A DNA stretch of 48,061 nucleotides from Planctomycetaceae bacterium. GTDB taxonomy: Bacteria > Planctomycetota > Planctomycetia > Planctomycetales > Planctomycetaceae. Below, piece after piece: positions 1 through 8,830 of the stretch (the first letter of the stretch is position 1; each line of letters opens with the position of its first letter). Position numbers and translations under genes: made by a program. The notes under the pieces were generated by a model. The model was not told where the DNA came from. It was given only the letters and a program-made list of their open reading frames with translations, and did no database searches. The stretch covers positions 1 to 48,061 of the forward strand of contig JADZEF010000053.1 in NCBI GenBank assembly GCA_020850695.1. The letters run 5' to 3'.

Positions 1-90
1 AAGGGGTGGCTGGGGTCGAGGCTTTGCGAGCCCCCAGCGAACTCCGCGTCGAAAGCTGGGGGCTCCCTTCGGTCGACCCCAGCCACCCTT
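1..90. repeat. Nested palindromic intergenic repeat
   Basis: Two outer arms at 2-19 and 73-90 are inverted copies of each other with one mismatch (core GGGTGGCTGGGGTCGA). An inner pair at 28-38 and 55-65 (GAGCCCCCAGC and its complement) is nested inside, so the whole segment can fold into one long hairpin. It reads as a dispersed palindromic element, but no second copy lies in this window. The rest of the spacer up to the first gene shows no other gene. Confidence 0.6.
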
Positions 91-356
91 CATGACCCTT
101 CAGAAACTTCTGAAATGGACCACTAAGAATCAAGAAAGACATGAGATTCGTGCTTTGAACAGGGTCTTTCGACATTTCCTTCGTCATTTGAATTTCGGAG
201 TTCAATTCTTTCACATCGCTCCGAGCGAAATAGACCATCCCGCCGATGGTTGTTGACTTTCCCCGCGCCGCCGCGTTACCAAGACAGGGGGCCATCTTTT
301 CCCGGGCGGTTTCCCGCCGATGGTCGTCCTCTCCCAGCGGAACCGCGTGTCGCGTC

Positions 357-1439
357 ATGACCGAAGGGCTTTCCCCTCTCCACTCCCCAGGCGTTGCGCC
401 CGAAGCCGTCGGGGGAGAGGCTGTTCCGGTCGCGAAGGCACCCGCGGAATCCGGGTGGAGTCGTGCCGCACGCCGCGTCGCGGGACGGACCACCGACCTG
501 GTGGCCATCGGCATTGTGGCCGTCACAGCGCTCATGGTCGGGGGCCGGCTTTCCGAATGGTGGTCGACCGAGCCGTCGGACCTCGCCAACACATCCGAAA
601 TCGCCCGACGGATTGCGGGTTCGCCGACCAACTGGGGGGGCGACGGTCGTCCGGTGACGATGGAGTTCGGAGGGCTCACGCAGACGCTGCGGCGCGAGAC
701 CTTCGCGGGAACCGAGAAGCAACTGGTGGAACGGCTGGTCGCGTGGTGCGGGAAGACGGTTCACGAGACCGATCTGCCGACAACGCCGCCGACGCCTGCC
801 GAGGATCGCCTGGCGGCGAAGCTGCGTCACCTGAAGCCGTCCGCAGAAATCGCGGGGCGGGGACGCGTTTATCAGTGGAGTCGTCCCTCGCGGATAGTCT
901 TCGGAACGAAGGCGGCCGAGGATCCCGGAACTCCTGCAAAGTTCGACGGAAAGCGGCTCAGCCCGCTGCAGCCTCAGCCCGATTTTCGCGTCGTCTGCTG
1001 GGGAATGGCGTTCCCCCAAGGGAAGGACGTCTGGACCCTCTTCCTCTCCGGATCGACCGAGGCGACCGATCGCACCATCCCCCTGCCGTCCATCAAGATG
1101 CCGGAAGGGTGCGAGCGGCTTCTCTCGCTCCGCAACGATGCGGGGGAGGCGATGCTGGCCTTCGGCGGCACGGCGGATCTGGCCGAGGCCCGCATCCACT
1201 TCGATCGCTGGTTCCGCGAGAATGCGTGGCGGGCGACCAGCGAATGGCGGGAATTCAACGGTCGCTGGACGATCCGCTATGTCACGCCCCGCTCGGAAAC
1301 GCCGATCGCCGGATGGACCGGGGCCGTCGACCTGGAGATCCACCAGGAAGCGGCGACCACGGTGAGCGGCCTGATCAATTTCGTATCGATCGATTTTTCG
1401 AGAACTCCTTCAACGTCCCACGCACCGGACAAACCTTGA
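357..1439 (+). CDS. Unrecognised single-pass membrane protein beside Flp pilus genes
   Basis: This 360-residue protein is not one I recognise. One hydrophobic segment spans roughly residues 47-63 (LVAIGIVAVTALMVGG) after a Pro/Ala-rich N-terminal tail of about 45 residues. The remaining 300 residues are polar and probably lie outside the membrane. There is a Trp-rich stretch near the C-terminus but no catalytic motif. An upstream in-frame ATG at 246 exists. I prefer 357 because the intervening residues are Arg/Ser-rich and look like non-coding translation; neither start has a clear Shine-Dalgarno. It lies 192 bp upstream of a CpaB-like gene on the same strand, so a role in the same envelope machinery is possible, but that is inference from position only. 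Confidence 0.7.
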   Translation: MTEGLSPLHSPGVAPEAVGGEAVPVAKAPAESGWSRAARRVAGRTTDLVAIGIVAVTALMVGGRLSEWWSTEPSDLANTSEIARRIAGSPTNWGGDGRPVTMEFGGLTQTLRRETFAGTEKQLVERLVAWCGKTVHETDLPTTPPTPAEDRLAAKLRHLKPSAEIAGRGRVYQWSRPSRIVFGTKAAEDPGTPAKFDGKRLSPLQPQPDFRVVCWGMAFPQGKDVWTLFLSGSTEATDRTIPLPSIKMPEGCERLLSLRNDAGEAMLAFGGTADLAEARIHFDRWFRENAWRATSEWREFNGRWTIRYVTPRSETPIAGWTGAVDLEIHQEAATTVSGLINFVSIDFSRTPSTSHAPDKP

Positions 1440-1465
1440 GCATTGTCGAAGAACTGCATCGGAAC

Positions 1466-1536
1466 GTAGCACGGGCACTCATGCCCGTGCGAGAATCCCC
1501 GTTCGCGTGTCACACGGGCATGAGTGCCCGTGCTAC
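1466..1536. repeat. REPIN-like element (two inverted GTAG-footed REPs), copy 1
   Basis: The left arm at 1466-1490 starts with GTAG and continues with a palindrome (GCACGGGCACTCATGCCCGTGC). The right arm at 1513-1536 is the inverted copy and ends in CTAC. Each arm is itself a hairpin and the two arms are inverted relative to each other, the architecture of a REPIN/BIME. A second 71-bp copy of the same family lies at 12415-12485. Confidence 0.75.
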
Positions 1537-1631
1537 CAGTCTTTCAGTGGCCTCGCGGGGCCGGCCGCCGTTATGAATGTTATCCATCTCAATCGAATCC
1601 CGTTCCACCGCGCTCGTAACGAGTTCATCCG

Positions 1632-2369
1632 ATGAAGGGCCTTCAGGGGATCGTGTTCGCCGTCGCCCTGGCCATCCTGGCGGCGCTCTGCAACTGGTAC
1701 TACATGTACAAGCAGGCGAGCGGGTATCACACCGAATCGTTCGTGATCATCAGCCCGGGGGTCACGCTTAATTCGGGGGACGTCATCAAGAGCGAGCACC
1801 TCGCCCGCGTCGATGTGCCGCTCGATCATGTCGGCAACCTGCGCGAGATCGCCATCCTGTGGAAGGATAAGGACGCCATCCAGAGCGTGCCGGCAGTCCG
1901 GGCGTATCAGGGGGGCGAGCTTTTTCTGCGGGCCGACCGCGTGACCCGCGCCCGCAAGGACCTGGGCGAGAAGATTTCGGCGAACGAGGTCGCGTTTCCC
2001 GTCCCGGTCGATTCGCGGACGTTCGTTGCGGACAACTACAACCCCGGAGACAACGTGTCGTTTTTCGTCTCCGAGCTTCTCGAATCAGGAGACGGAACGG
2101 GCGGGGCGAGCCCCAACGTCGCCACCGGCAGCGATCGTCTGGTAGGCCCCTTTCGCATCCTCGCGCTCGGTTCGCGCAAGAGCACGCTGGAAGTCGAACG
2201 CGCCAATTCGGGCACCGGCCGCTCGTCCCGCGAAGACGTCATCACGGTGGGGCTCGTCCGCAAGGACAACCAGTTCGACGCCAACGCCAAGGCGCTGATT
2301 CAACTTCTCCGCATCTCCTCGAATCGCGGTGTGCAGGTCGTCAAGCACTACAAGCCGGAAGAGAAGTGA
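1632..2369 (+). CDS. CpaB/RcpC-like Flp pilus assembly protein
   Basis: This 245-residue protein has the CpaB/RcpC layout: one N-terminal membrane anchor (residues about 4-22), then a periplasmic SAF-type region (about 36-110) with the typical wording of a value-setting domain (GVTLNSGDVIKSEHL, and later FPVPVDSRTFVADNYNPGD). In the Tad/Flp system CpaB sits in the periplasm and links the secretin to the inner-membrane platform, possibly with a carbohydrate-binding role. The gene starts at an ATG that directly precedes the hydrophobic anchor. It lies 221 bp upstream of the CpaF-like ATPase on the same strand, which supports the assignment. No secretin, TadB/TadC or prepilin gene follows inside the window. 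Confidence 0.8.
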   Translation: MKGLQGIVFAVALAILAALCNWYYMYKQASGYHTESFVIISPGVTLNSGDVIKSEHLARVDVPLDHVGNLREIAILWKDKDAIQSVPAVRAYQGGELFLRADRVTRARKDLGEKISANEVAFPVPVDSRTFVADNYNPGDNVSFFVSELLESGDGTGGASPNVATGSDRLVGPFRILALGSRKSTLEVERANSGTGRSSREDVITVGLVRKDNQFDANAKALIQLLRISSNRGVQVVKHYKPEEK

Positions 2370-2507
2370 GGACGAGAGGAGACAGGAGTTGGAAGGCAAA
2401 AGACTGCTGGCCCCATTTCCAGTCACAACGACATGACAACGGACTCGACCGATTGCGACGCCGTCCGACGAAACCCCCAACGATGCACCGCAACTGACCA
2501 CGATTCT

Positions 2508-2568
<61 letters not shown>

Positions 2569-2590
2569 ACTGCATCCCGGCCCCTCCCCC

Positions 2591-4492
2591 ATGAAAGTCT
2601 GGTTCAACAAAGTTCACGACAGCCGCCGCAACCTCGTGGAAACCGAGGAGACGGTGGTTCGCATCGGTCGCGACGCGGCGAACACGATCGTGCTACAGAG
2701 CCCGCTGGTTTCGAAGAAGCAGGCGATCGTCCGCCGCGAGAACGGCCGGCTGCGGATCGAGAATGTCGGGATCAACTCGTGCATGGTGGGGGATCAGGAG
2801 CTCATCGGCGGCGAGTCCGCCGACCTGCGTCCCGGCGAGACGATCCGCATCTGGCCGTTCACGCTCACGTTCGAAACGCAGGAAGCGGCCCCCATCACGC
2901 GGGCCGAGATGGAAGCCCATCTCCGCTCGATCATGGCGATGCTCGAACTCCGCGTGCATCGCAAACTCCTTGAGCGGTTCGACCTCTATGAACTCGAGAC
3001 GAACCGCGTCGGCGACTCGTCGAGCATTCTGATCCTCGAACGGAACATCGAAGACGTCTGCCGCGAGCTCGACCTGTTCGGCCCGGAGAACGAAGCGCTG
3101 CTCGAAGAAGTCGTCGGACTCACGCTGCGGGATCTGCTCGTCAATCAGCTCATTCTCGAAACCGACCGCGACGAACTCGGCGGACTCGCGAAGCTCACCT
3201 ACAACGAGTTCGACGTTCCGGCCACGCTCGTCCCCGAACGCGAAACCGAGCTGGAAAACCTGCTCCACTTCTCGCGCGAGCGGATGGGCCTCGAAGAGGC
3301 GCCCGACCTCTCGGCGAAGATCCAGCGGGTGGAGATCAAGTTCCCCGAAGTCTTCCCGATGGTCCGCCCGCACCTCCATCAGGAACTGAAGAAGTACCTG
3401 ATCCTGCGGTCGCTCAAGAAAGATTTGAAGGACACGGTCTTTGGCTTCGGCCCGCTGCAAGACTTGTTGCGGGCGCCGACGATCAGCGAAATCATGGTCG
3501 TGAAAAGCGACCAGATCTACGTCGAACGCGATGGCATACTGGAGCTTTCCGGACGGCGGTTCATTTCGGACAAGGTGACCGAGTCGATCATCGAACGCAT
3601 CGTGGCTCAGGTCGGCCGCCGCATCGACAAGAGCCAGCCCCTCGTCGACGCCCGCCTTCCGGACGGAAGCCGCGTCAACGCCATCATTCCGCCGCTCGCG
3701 ATCCGTGGCCCGTGCCTCACCATCCGCAAGTTCCCCGTCCATCGCTTCACGATGGACGACCTGATCGACATCGGCAGCATTCCGGCGTCCGCCGCGAAGT
3801 TCCTGCGGGCGTGCGTGATCGATAAGAAAAATATCCTGGTGAGCGGGGGAACGGGGACCGGCAAGACGACGATGCTCAACATCCTGTCGAGCTTCATCCC
3901 GCACCGCGAGCGGATCGTGACGATCGAGGACACCACCGAACTCCGGCTGCATCAGGAGCACGTCGTCACGCTCGAATCGAAGCCTCCCAACGTCGAAGGA
4001 ACCGGGGCCTTCACGATCCGCGACCTTGTGAAGAACGCCCTCCGCATGCGGCCCGACCGCATCATCGTCGGCGAGTGCCGCGGTCCGGAGGCCCTCGACA
4101 TGCTGCAAGCCATGAACACCGGCCACGACGGCTCGATGACGACCGTCCACGCGAACAACACCGACGACGTCATCAAGCGGCTCGAAGTCCTGGTGCTGAT
4201 GGCGGTCGACCTGCCGGTCGTGTCGATCCATCGGCAGATCGCCTCGGCGGTTGACGTCGTCGTGCAGATCACCCGCATGCCCGGCGGCCGCCGCGTGGTG
4301 ACGCAGGTGTCGGAGCTCGCCGGCTATGACTTCGAGCGCGGCGAGCTGCAGATCATCGACATTTTCAACTTCCGCGACGGCCGCCAGCTCCTGCCGACCG
4401 GCTACCTGCCGTCGTTCCTCGACCACCTCATCGCGAAGGATCTGCTCAAGCTGGAATTTCTCTACAGCGAGCCGGACCGTCCACGAAAGTAG
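2591..4492 (+). CDS. cpaF: FHA-domain CpaF/TadA-type secretion ATPase
   Basis: A 633-residue fusion. Residues 1-95 form an FHA domain (VRIGRDAANTIVL, then SPLVSKKQA), which binds phosphothreonine. The remainder is a VirB11/CpaF ATPase: N-terminal helical region to about 250, then a catalytic core with Walker A GGTGTGKTT near residues 418-426, the acidic ITIED region, and the PDRIIVGECRG Walker-B/His-box region near 488-520. CpaF hexamers power Flp pilus extension or retraction at the inner membrane; ordinary CpaF proteins are around 450-500 residues, so the FHA part explains the extra length. No purine-rich Shine-Dalgarno precedes the ATG; a 7-bp tandem repeat lies just upstream. The stop codon TAG is part of the GTAG end of a palindromic element at 4489-4674. 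Phosphothreonine control of pilus power is an inference. Confidence 0.92.
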   Translation: MKVWFNKVHDSRRNLVETEETVVRIGRDAANTIVLQSPLVSKKQAIVRRENGRLRIENVGINSCMVGDQELIGGESADLRPGETIRIWPFTLTFETQEAAPITRAEMEAHLRSIMAMLELRVHRKLLERFDLYELETNRVGDSSSILILERNIEDVCRELDLFGPENEALLEEVVGLTLRDLLVNQLILETDRDELGGLAKLTYNEFDVPATLVPERETELENLLHFSRERMGLEEAPDLSAKIQRVEIKFPEVFPMVRPHLHQELKKYLILRSLKKDLKDTVFGFGPLQDLLRAPTISEIMVVKSDQIYVERDGILELSGRRFISDKVTESIIERIVAQVGRRIDKSQPLVDARLPDGSRVNAIIPPLAIRGPCLTIRKFPVHRFTMDDLIDIGSIPASAAKFLRACVIDKKNILVSGGTGTGKTTMLNILSSFIPHRERIVTIEDTTELRLHQEHVVTLESKPPNVEGTGAFTIRDLVKNALRMRPDRIIVGECRGPEALDMLQAMNTGHDGSMTTVHANNTDDVIKRLEVLVLMAVDLPVVSIHRQIASAVDVVVQITRMPGGRRVVTQVSELAGYDFERGELQIIDIFNFRDGRQLLPTGYLPSFLDHLIAKDLLKLEFLYSEPDRPRK

Positions 4493-4674
4493 CCCTCATG
4501 CTCCGCATGAGGTTAAGCCGTCGGTGTCTCGTCTTCCCAATGCCGAGCCAGTCATCGCCGTCGATCCGGCGACTCTCGTGAACTCAGTCTTACGCAGCGA
4601 CGATTGCGAGGATCGCGCTGCGATTGGATGTCTTCGCTTCTATGGCTTAACCTCATGCGGAGCATGAGGGCTAC
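4489..4674. repeat. REPIN-like element overlapping the cpaF stop codon
   Basis: Perfect 36-bp inverted repeats at 4484-4519 and 4644-4679 flank about 124 bp of unrelated sequence. The GTAG foot begins at 4489 and the matching CTAC ends at 4674; each arm contains its own small palindrome (CTCATGCTCCGCATGAG). The element fills the space between two convergent genes and could also act as a two-way terminator. The inverted identity extends five bases beyond the GTAG/CTAC feet on both sides. Confidence 0.75.
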
Positions 4675-4703
4675 TTTCGAGCCGCACCGTGGGTGCGTCC
4701 GGG

Positions 4704-5486
4704 TCACTTCCCTTTGATGTTGATGTCGGGGACTTCGTTGCGGCCCTTCTTCACGACGATCCGCAGCGGGGACCTGTTGATCTCCCCGTAGTTTGCCGGA
4801 AGGACATTAGACTTGGTCTCCGACCCGGCCCCATCCGGCACCGTCTTGTACCAGCGGACGGTCGCGACGTACTCGCCGATGGGCGCTCCGTCCCCCTTCG
4901 CGTAGACCATCACGTCGAAGGTGCCGTCGGCGTTCACCGTCGCGGTGGGGTTGATGTCGCGGAGCGGGGAGATTCCGATCGAGTTCAGCGTGATCCGAGC
5001 CCCTTCGGCCGGGACGCCGTCGAAGGTGATCCTGCCGGAGACCGGGTGGACGGGGACGCGCGACGGGCCGCTGGCGGCGGCAATGGCCATCCAGACGGGA
5101 ACGATGATCCCCAGCACGATGACCGCCAGCGCCGGCCTGGGGATCGACGCGACGCTTTCCTTCAGCGTGATCCAGAGGTCCTCGGCGAATGTACCAAGAG
5201 CGCCGAATCGCGGGGTCGGCCGAGCCGCAACCGGCACGACCCGCAATTCGTCGACGACACGAATCCCGGGAGCAAATCGCTTCACGACCATCACGATCAT
5301 CTGCCGTTCGAACGGCGACGACGCATCGCCCCGCAACGTCACTTCTCCCGTATTGACATCAACCGCCATCCTTTGCGGGAGCGCGATGCCGCGTTCCCGC
5401 AGATGAATCAGAATCCGCGTACGAATCGCGGAATCCGGGTCACCGACAAATGAGCGGACCGGACGGGGACGTGCTAAAGCGGACAT
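4704..5486 (-). CDS. BON-like / Ig-like repeat single-pass membrane protein
   Basis: This 260-residue protein has three parts. Residues about 15-88 resemble a BON (phospholipid- or surface-binding) domain: it starts with IRTRILIHLRERG, followed by VDVNTGEVTLRGDASSPFERQ and a hydrophobic helix. One transmembrane helix spans about 118-137. Residues 145-255 form a carboxypeptidase-regulatory-like beta-sandwich (VSGRITFDGVPAEGARITLN ... VNADGTFDV), the fold common in planctomycete secreted lipoproteins. No catalytic residues are seen. A role at the cell envelope is inferred from the domains. The gene is convergent with the cpaF-like gene and its start is preceded by a 411-bp spacer with an AT-rich promoter-like stretch. 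Confidence 0.72.
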   Translation of the reverse strand: MSALARPRPVRSFVGDPDSAIRTRILIHLRERGIALPQRMAVDVNTGEVTLRGDASSPFERQMIVMVVKRFAPGIRVVDELRVVPVAARPTPRFGALGTFAEDLWITLKESVASIPRPALAVIVLGIIVPVWMAIAAASGPSRVPVHPVSGRITFDGVPAEGARITLNSIGISPLRDINPTATVNADGTFDVMVYAKGDGAPIGEYVATVRWYKTVPDGAGSETKSNVLPANYGEINRSPLRIVVKKGRNEVPDINIKGK

Positions 5487-5723
5487 GAGGCGCGCAGCTT
5501 TCCTGTTGTGGCCAACGGGTCGAACGGCAACCAGGCGGCAGGCAAGGAGCCCGCCGGATACCGTTCGAGTGAAAGCAGCGAGGCATCAGGGTCCGACAAG
5601 CCGAGGAACGGCGAGACCTGAGAGTTCAGCCGGAGAACGCTGCAGAACAATCGCGAATCGACGAACCTGGTATCGGCACGTTCCGACGGAAAGTGCATAA
5701 TAAATACCACCAATTTAGTCGTG

Positions 5724-5756
5724 ATTATATTTATCAGGACGCTGGAGCGACGTCAA
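5724..5756 (-). promoter_or_regulatory. Promoter-like AT-rich island upstream of the BON-like gene
   Basis: The spacer 5487-5897 contains one markedly AT-rich block (about 5695-5745) in otherwise GC-rich DNA. On the minus strand it reads TTGACG (5756-5751) and TATAAT (5729-5724), separated by 21 bp, longer than the usual 16-18 bp for a sigma-70 promoter. It would give a leader of about 230 nt. The rest of the spacer shows no gene. Confidence 0.35.
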
Positions 5757-5897
5757 TTGGAAAGCGTCGCGCACTAATGGAACGGAGGCCGTCGGCACGT
5801 AAGGACCGCAGAATCGGCACGTTCGGTCTACGGAAACGTCGCCTGCCGGGTCTGCGAACGGGAGCCACCCCCTGGCATCCCAATGCCGACGCCTCGT

Positions 5898-7583
5898 TCA
5901 GGCCGGAGCACGCCCGAACGCCATGATCGTGATGTCGTCGTTCTGGGCCCGGCCATTGGCGTGCTTGCGGACGTCGGCCAGCAGGGCCTTTCCCAGTTCC
6001 TCGGCGTTCGTCCACGACCGCTTTACGAAGTTCCGGACGGTGTCCTCGCCGTAGAGACCGCCGGCGGGGTTCATGGCCTCGCTGACGCCGTCGGTGTAGA
6101 TGACGACCAGCTCGCCCGGCTCGATTTTCCGAGTGATGACATCGTACGGAAACCCGTCGACGACGCCGATCGGCAGGCCGATCTGGTCTTCGGCGAACTC
6201 CTCGAGCGTTCCGTCCGTCTTGCGGATGATGGGCGACATATGCCCGGCAATCGACAGCGTCATCTCGTTCGTCTTCGGATCGATCACACCCAGCACGTAG
6301 GTGACGAACCGCCCCTCCACCATATTGCTGCACATCGCTTCGTTGATGGCCATGATGGCCTCGCCGACGTCCGGCACGTGCTTCATGGTGCTCTGAACGA
6401 CGGTCGCCATCCGCGACATCACGAGTGCCCCGGGCACCCCCTTGCCGGCCACGTCGCCGAACGACAGGCAGATGCGACCGTCCTCCAGTGCGAAGGCGTC
6501 GTAGTAGTCGCCGCCGACCGCCTGGGCCGCTTCGTAGCATGCGAAAAACTGGTATCCCTCGGCCTTCGGCATCGATGAAGGCAGGAGTGCGATCTGGACC
6601 GCCTTGGCGATCTCCATCTCGCTTTCCTGCTTCATCCGCTCCATGTGCGAAACGAGGAGCCGCGCGCTCTCGTAGGAGAGGGCCGCCTGTCCGGCGACGG
6701 CGAGCAGCAGGTCGAGGTCTTCCTTTTTGAACTGGTTAAGCGGGTTCTGCGTGTCGATGTTGATGACGCCCATCGGCTCGCCGTCGAGGCCGAGCATCGG
6801 CACGCACATCATCGAGCGGATCGACAGGTTCGAAATCGATTCGCTTCCGGTGAACGCCGCATCGCCCGCCGCGTCGGCCGACAGCACGCCGGTCTTCTCG
6901 GTCAGCACCTTGTTGAGAATGGTGCGGCTGAGCTTGACCGTTGCGTCTTCCTCGCCGCGGCGATGCTTCTGGGCGGCCGGGATCATCTTGCCGCTCGCGT
7001 CCTTCAGGAGGATGCAGCCGCGGTCGGCGTGCGGGAAGACTTCGAAAAGCGTCTTCAGGATCCGCGGGAGCAACCCCTGCAGGTCGACCGAGCCCGCGAG
7101 ACTCTTGCTGATCTCGAGGACCGCCTTGAGCTTCTGCTCGGGGCGGACGTCGAGCATCCCGAAGCCCCCCTGGTTCCCCACCGACCCCATGATGGTGGCG
7201 GTGTCCTCCCCGGACATGTCGAGGTTGAAGGTCTGCGTCGGGCCGCCTGCGGGGCTGGGGGGCATGACCGGACGGCGGACGGCGGGACGGGCGGCGCCGT
7301 CGGCTTCGAACCGCAGCAGGATCGGGCCGAGCTTGATGCGATCCTCGTGCTTGAGGACCGCCTTCCCTTCGACCTTCTTCCCGTTCACCAGCGACCCGTT
7401 GCCGCTCCCCAGGTCTTCGATGAGAAACTGGTCCCCTTCCTTAAGCACGCGGGCGTGCTTGCGCGAGACCATGTTCGATTCGAGCTGAATCGTGCATTCG
7501 GGCAACCGCCCGAGGACGGTTTCTGCCTGAGTGAGGGGAAACGATTTCGCTTCCCCTCCCTGAAGAATGACCAGGGATGCCAT
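5898..7583 (-). CDS. FHA-GAF-SpoIIE/RsbU-type serine phosphatase
   Basis: A 561-residue signalling protein with three domains. An FHA domain occupies residues 1-95 ([32 protein letters not shown]). A GAF sensor domain lies at about 160-330. The C-terminal PP2C/SpoIIE phosphatase domain runs from about 350 to 560 with its metal-binding acidic motifs ([30 protein letters not shown]). RsbU-like phosphatases dephosphorylate anti-sigma-factor antagonists or similar phosphoproteins. I chose the ATG at 7583, which gives [10 protein letters not shown], over an upstream in-frame ATG at 7601 because the FHA strand begins right there. No kinase or STAS-domain partner is adjacent. A paralogue with the same architecture lies at 31594-33474. 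Confidence 0.92.
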   Translation of the reverse strand: MASLVILQGGEAKSFPLTQAETVLGRLPECTIQLESNMVSRKHARVLKEGDQFLIEDLGSGNGSLVNGKKVEGKAVLKHEDRIKLGPILLRFEADGAARPAVRRPVMPPSPAGGPTQTFNLDMSGEDTATIMGSVGNQGGFGMLDVRPEQKLKAVLEISKSLAGSVDLQGLLPRILKTLFEVFPHADRGCILLKDASGKMIPAAQKHRRGEEDATVKLSRTILNKVLTEKTGVLSADAAGDAAFTGSESISNLSIRSMMCVPMLGLDGEPMGVINIDTQNPLNQFKKEDLDLLLAVAGQAALSYESARLLVSHMERMKQESEMEIAKAVQIALLPSSMPKAEGYQFFACYEAAQAVGGDYYDAFALEDGRICLSFGDVAGKGVPGALVMSRMATVVQSTMKHVPDVGEAIMAINEAMCSNMVEGRFVTYVLGVIDPKTNEMTLSIAGHMSPIIRKTDGTLEEFAEDQIGLPIGVVDGFPYDVITRKIEPGELVVIYTDGVSEAMNPAGGLYGEDTVRNFVKRSWTNAEELGKALLADVRKHANGRAQNDDITIMAFGRAPA

Positions 7584-7763
7584 GGGGACAGTCCGCAACA
7601 AGGAAGGACGGAACGCGGAATGAAAAAGTGCGCGGATGCGGCGCGGAATGAATGAGGAATTGCGGCAATGCGCAACTCGATTCTAAGCCCGCGCCGACGA
7701 GCGTCGCAACATTCCATCGACGGATGGTCACTCCGAGACTGCAATCCGGAGTGGAAACCATTT

Positions 7764-7907
7764 AACGCAAAGGCGCGAAGAGCGCAAAGAAACGCAAAGG
7801 CAGACACTTCCTCAGAATGGATTCAAAATCAGATCGGTCGGATTCACCTTTGCGATCCGACCGAAGCTTCCCTTTGCGTCGCTTTGCGGCCATTGCGTCT
7901 TTGCGTT
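7764..7907. repeat. ACGCAAAG palindromic repeat, copy 1
   Basis: The left part (7764-7800) contains several ACGCAAAG/GCGCAAAG units and the right part (7871-7907) holds the inverted counterparts (CTTTGCGT). It lies in the 351-bp spacer between the phosphatase and the RidA-like gene, which holds nothing else recognisable. A second copy of the family is at 36534-36737. Confidence 0.75.
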
Positions 7908-7934
7908 CCATCGCATTTCGGCTTTGCAGACGCC

Positions 7935-8396
7935 TCAGTCCTTCAGCAGGACGATCGCCTCGATTTCGACGGCGATGTTGCTGGGGAGCGAGCCCATGCC
8001 GACGGCGCTGCGGGCGGCCTTGCCGTTGTCGCCCCACAGTTCGGCCATCAGCTCGCTGAAGCCGTTGATGACCTGCGGGTGGCGGCCGAAATCGGGGACA
8101 GCGTTGACCATTCCCAGCACCTTCACCCAGCGCTCGATGCGGTCGAGGTTGCCGATCTGGGCCTTGAGCGTGGCGAGGATCGTCAATCCGACCTGGCGGG
8201 CCGCCTTCTTGGCGTCCTCTTCAGACATGTCGCCGCCAACCTTCCCGGTGATCATCGAGCCGTCCGGCAGCACGGGGCCGTGCCCCGAGATGTAGACCAT
8301 CCGCCCGACCTGCACAATGGGGCTGTAGATTCCACCCGGCTTCGGCGCCTTGGGAAGTTCGAGGTTCATCTGGGCGAGGCGGGCTTCGGGAGTCAT
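7935..8396 (-). CDS. RidA/YjgF-family protein
   Basis: This 153-residue protein carries the RidA/YER057c/UK114 fold along its whole length: VGRMVYISGHGPVLPDG near the N-terminus, a middle helix TILATLKAQIGNLDRI, and the closing strand NIAVEIEAIVLLKD. Canonical RidA enzymes deaminate reactive enamine/imine intermediates from PLP enzymes using an arginine in the closing segment; here that stretch reads VGMGSLPSN, so the arginine appears absent and classical imine deaminase activity is doubtful. The protein is longer than RidA (about 128) and fits the longer YjgF-like subgroup. ATG codons at 8396 and 8405 are both plausible; longer in-frame extensions run into a palindromic repeat and are rejected. 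Confidence 0.88.
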   Translation of the reverse strand: MTPEARLAQMNLELPKAPKPGGIYSPIVQVGRMVYISGHGPVLPDGSMITGKVGGDMSEEDAKKAARQVGLTILATLKAQIGNLDRIERWVKVLGMVNAVPDFGRHPQVINGFSELMAELWGDNGKAARSAVGMGSLPSNIAVEIEAIVLLKD

Positions 8397-8544
8397 GACG
8401 GGCATCCAGGGAAAGTCGCGGTGAGAAAGAGTCGGCGCCGGTCCCAGTGTGCAGACTTCAGACCGCGATTTCCACCGACGAACGGCCGATGCGAGGTTTG
8501 CTCGATTGCGATGTTCGGACGGCGCTCCGACGGTTCTGGTGCGT

Positions 8545-8739
8545 GCCCCGGAGGGGCAATGGTCAATAGCCGGGGGCAACGCCCCCGGAAGCGAGCCCAA
8601 CGTTCCTTCGGAAGCCCCAGAGGGGCGAAGGTTGAACATCGATCGGAATCACCGTCGCCCCTTCCGGGGCTTCGATCACAGAAGCAGATTAGAAACCGGG
8701 GGCGTTGCCCCCGGCTATTCACCTCTGCCCCTCCGGGGC
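8545..8739. repeat. Nested 44-bp inverted-repeat element
   Basis: Arms at 8545-8588 and 8696-8739 are near-perfect inverted copies. Each contains the palindrome CCGGGGGCAACGCCCCCGG next to GCCCCGGAGGGGC. A second pair (GCCCCAGAGGGGC at about 8614-8628 and its counterpart at 8655-8672) is nested inside. The element fills most of the 434-bp spacer between the RidA-like and aldolase genes. Translations of it yield spurious open frames. It lacks GTAG feet and so belongs to another class than the REPIN-like elements. Confidence 0.8.
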
Positions 8740-8830
8740 TCAGAAACAGAACACCGACGTCCGTCACCAGGACGCATCAGGATTCAAACCATTCATCTGG
8801 CGCGATGGACAACGCCCGATTTCGGCCCCC

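Noticed and set aside
246..356. Earlier ATG for the first gene
   Set aside because: It adds 37 Arg/Ser-rich residues without ribosome-binding site; 357 is the more economical start, though not proven.
7817..8767. Several open frames across palindromic repeats upstream of and antisense to the RidA-like gene
   Set aside because: They translate repeat DNA (Arg/Ser/Pro-rich), lack ribosome-binding sites and overlap real genes; open frames in GC-rich palindromes are expected by chance.
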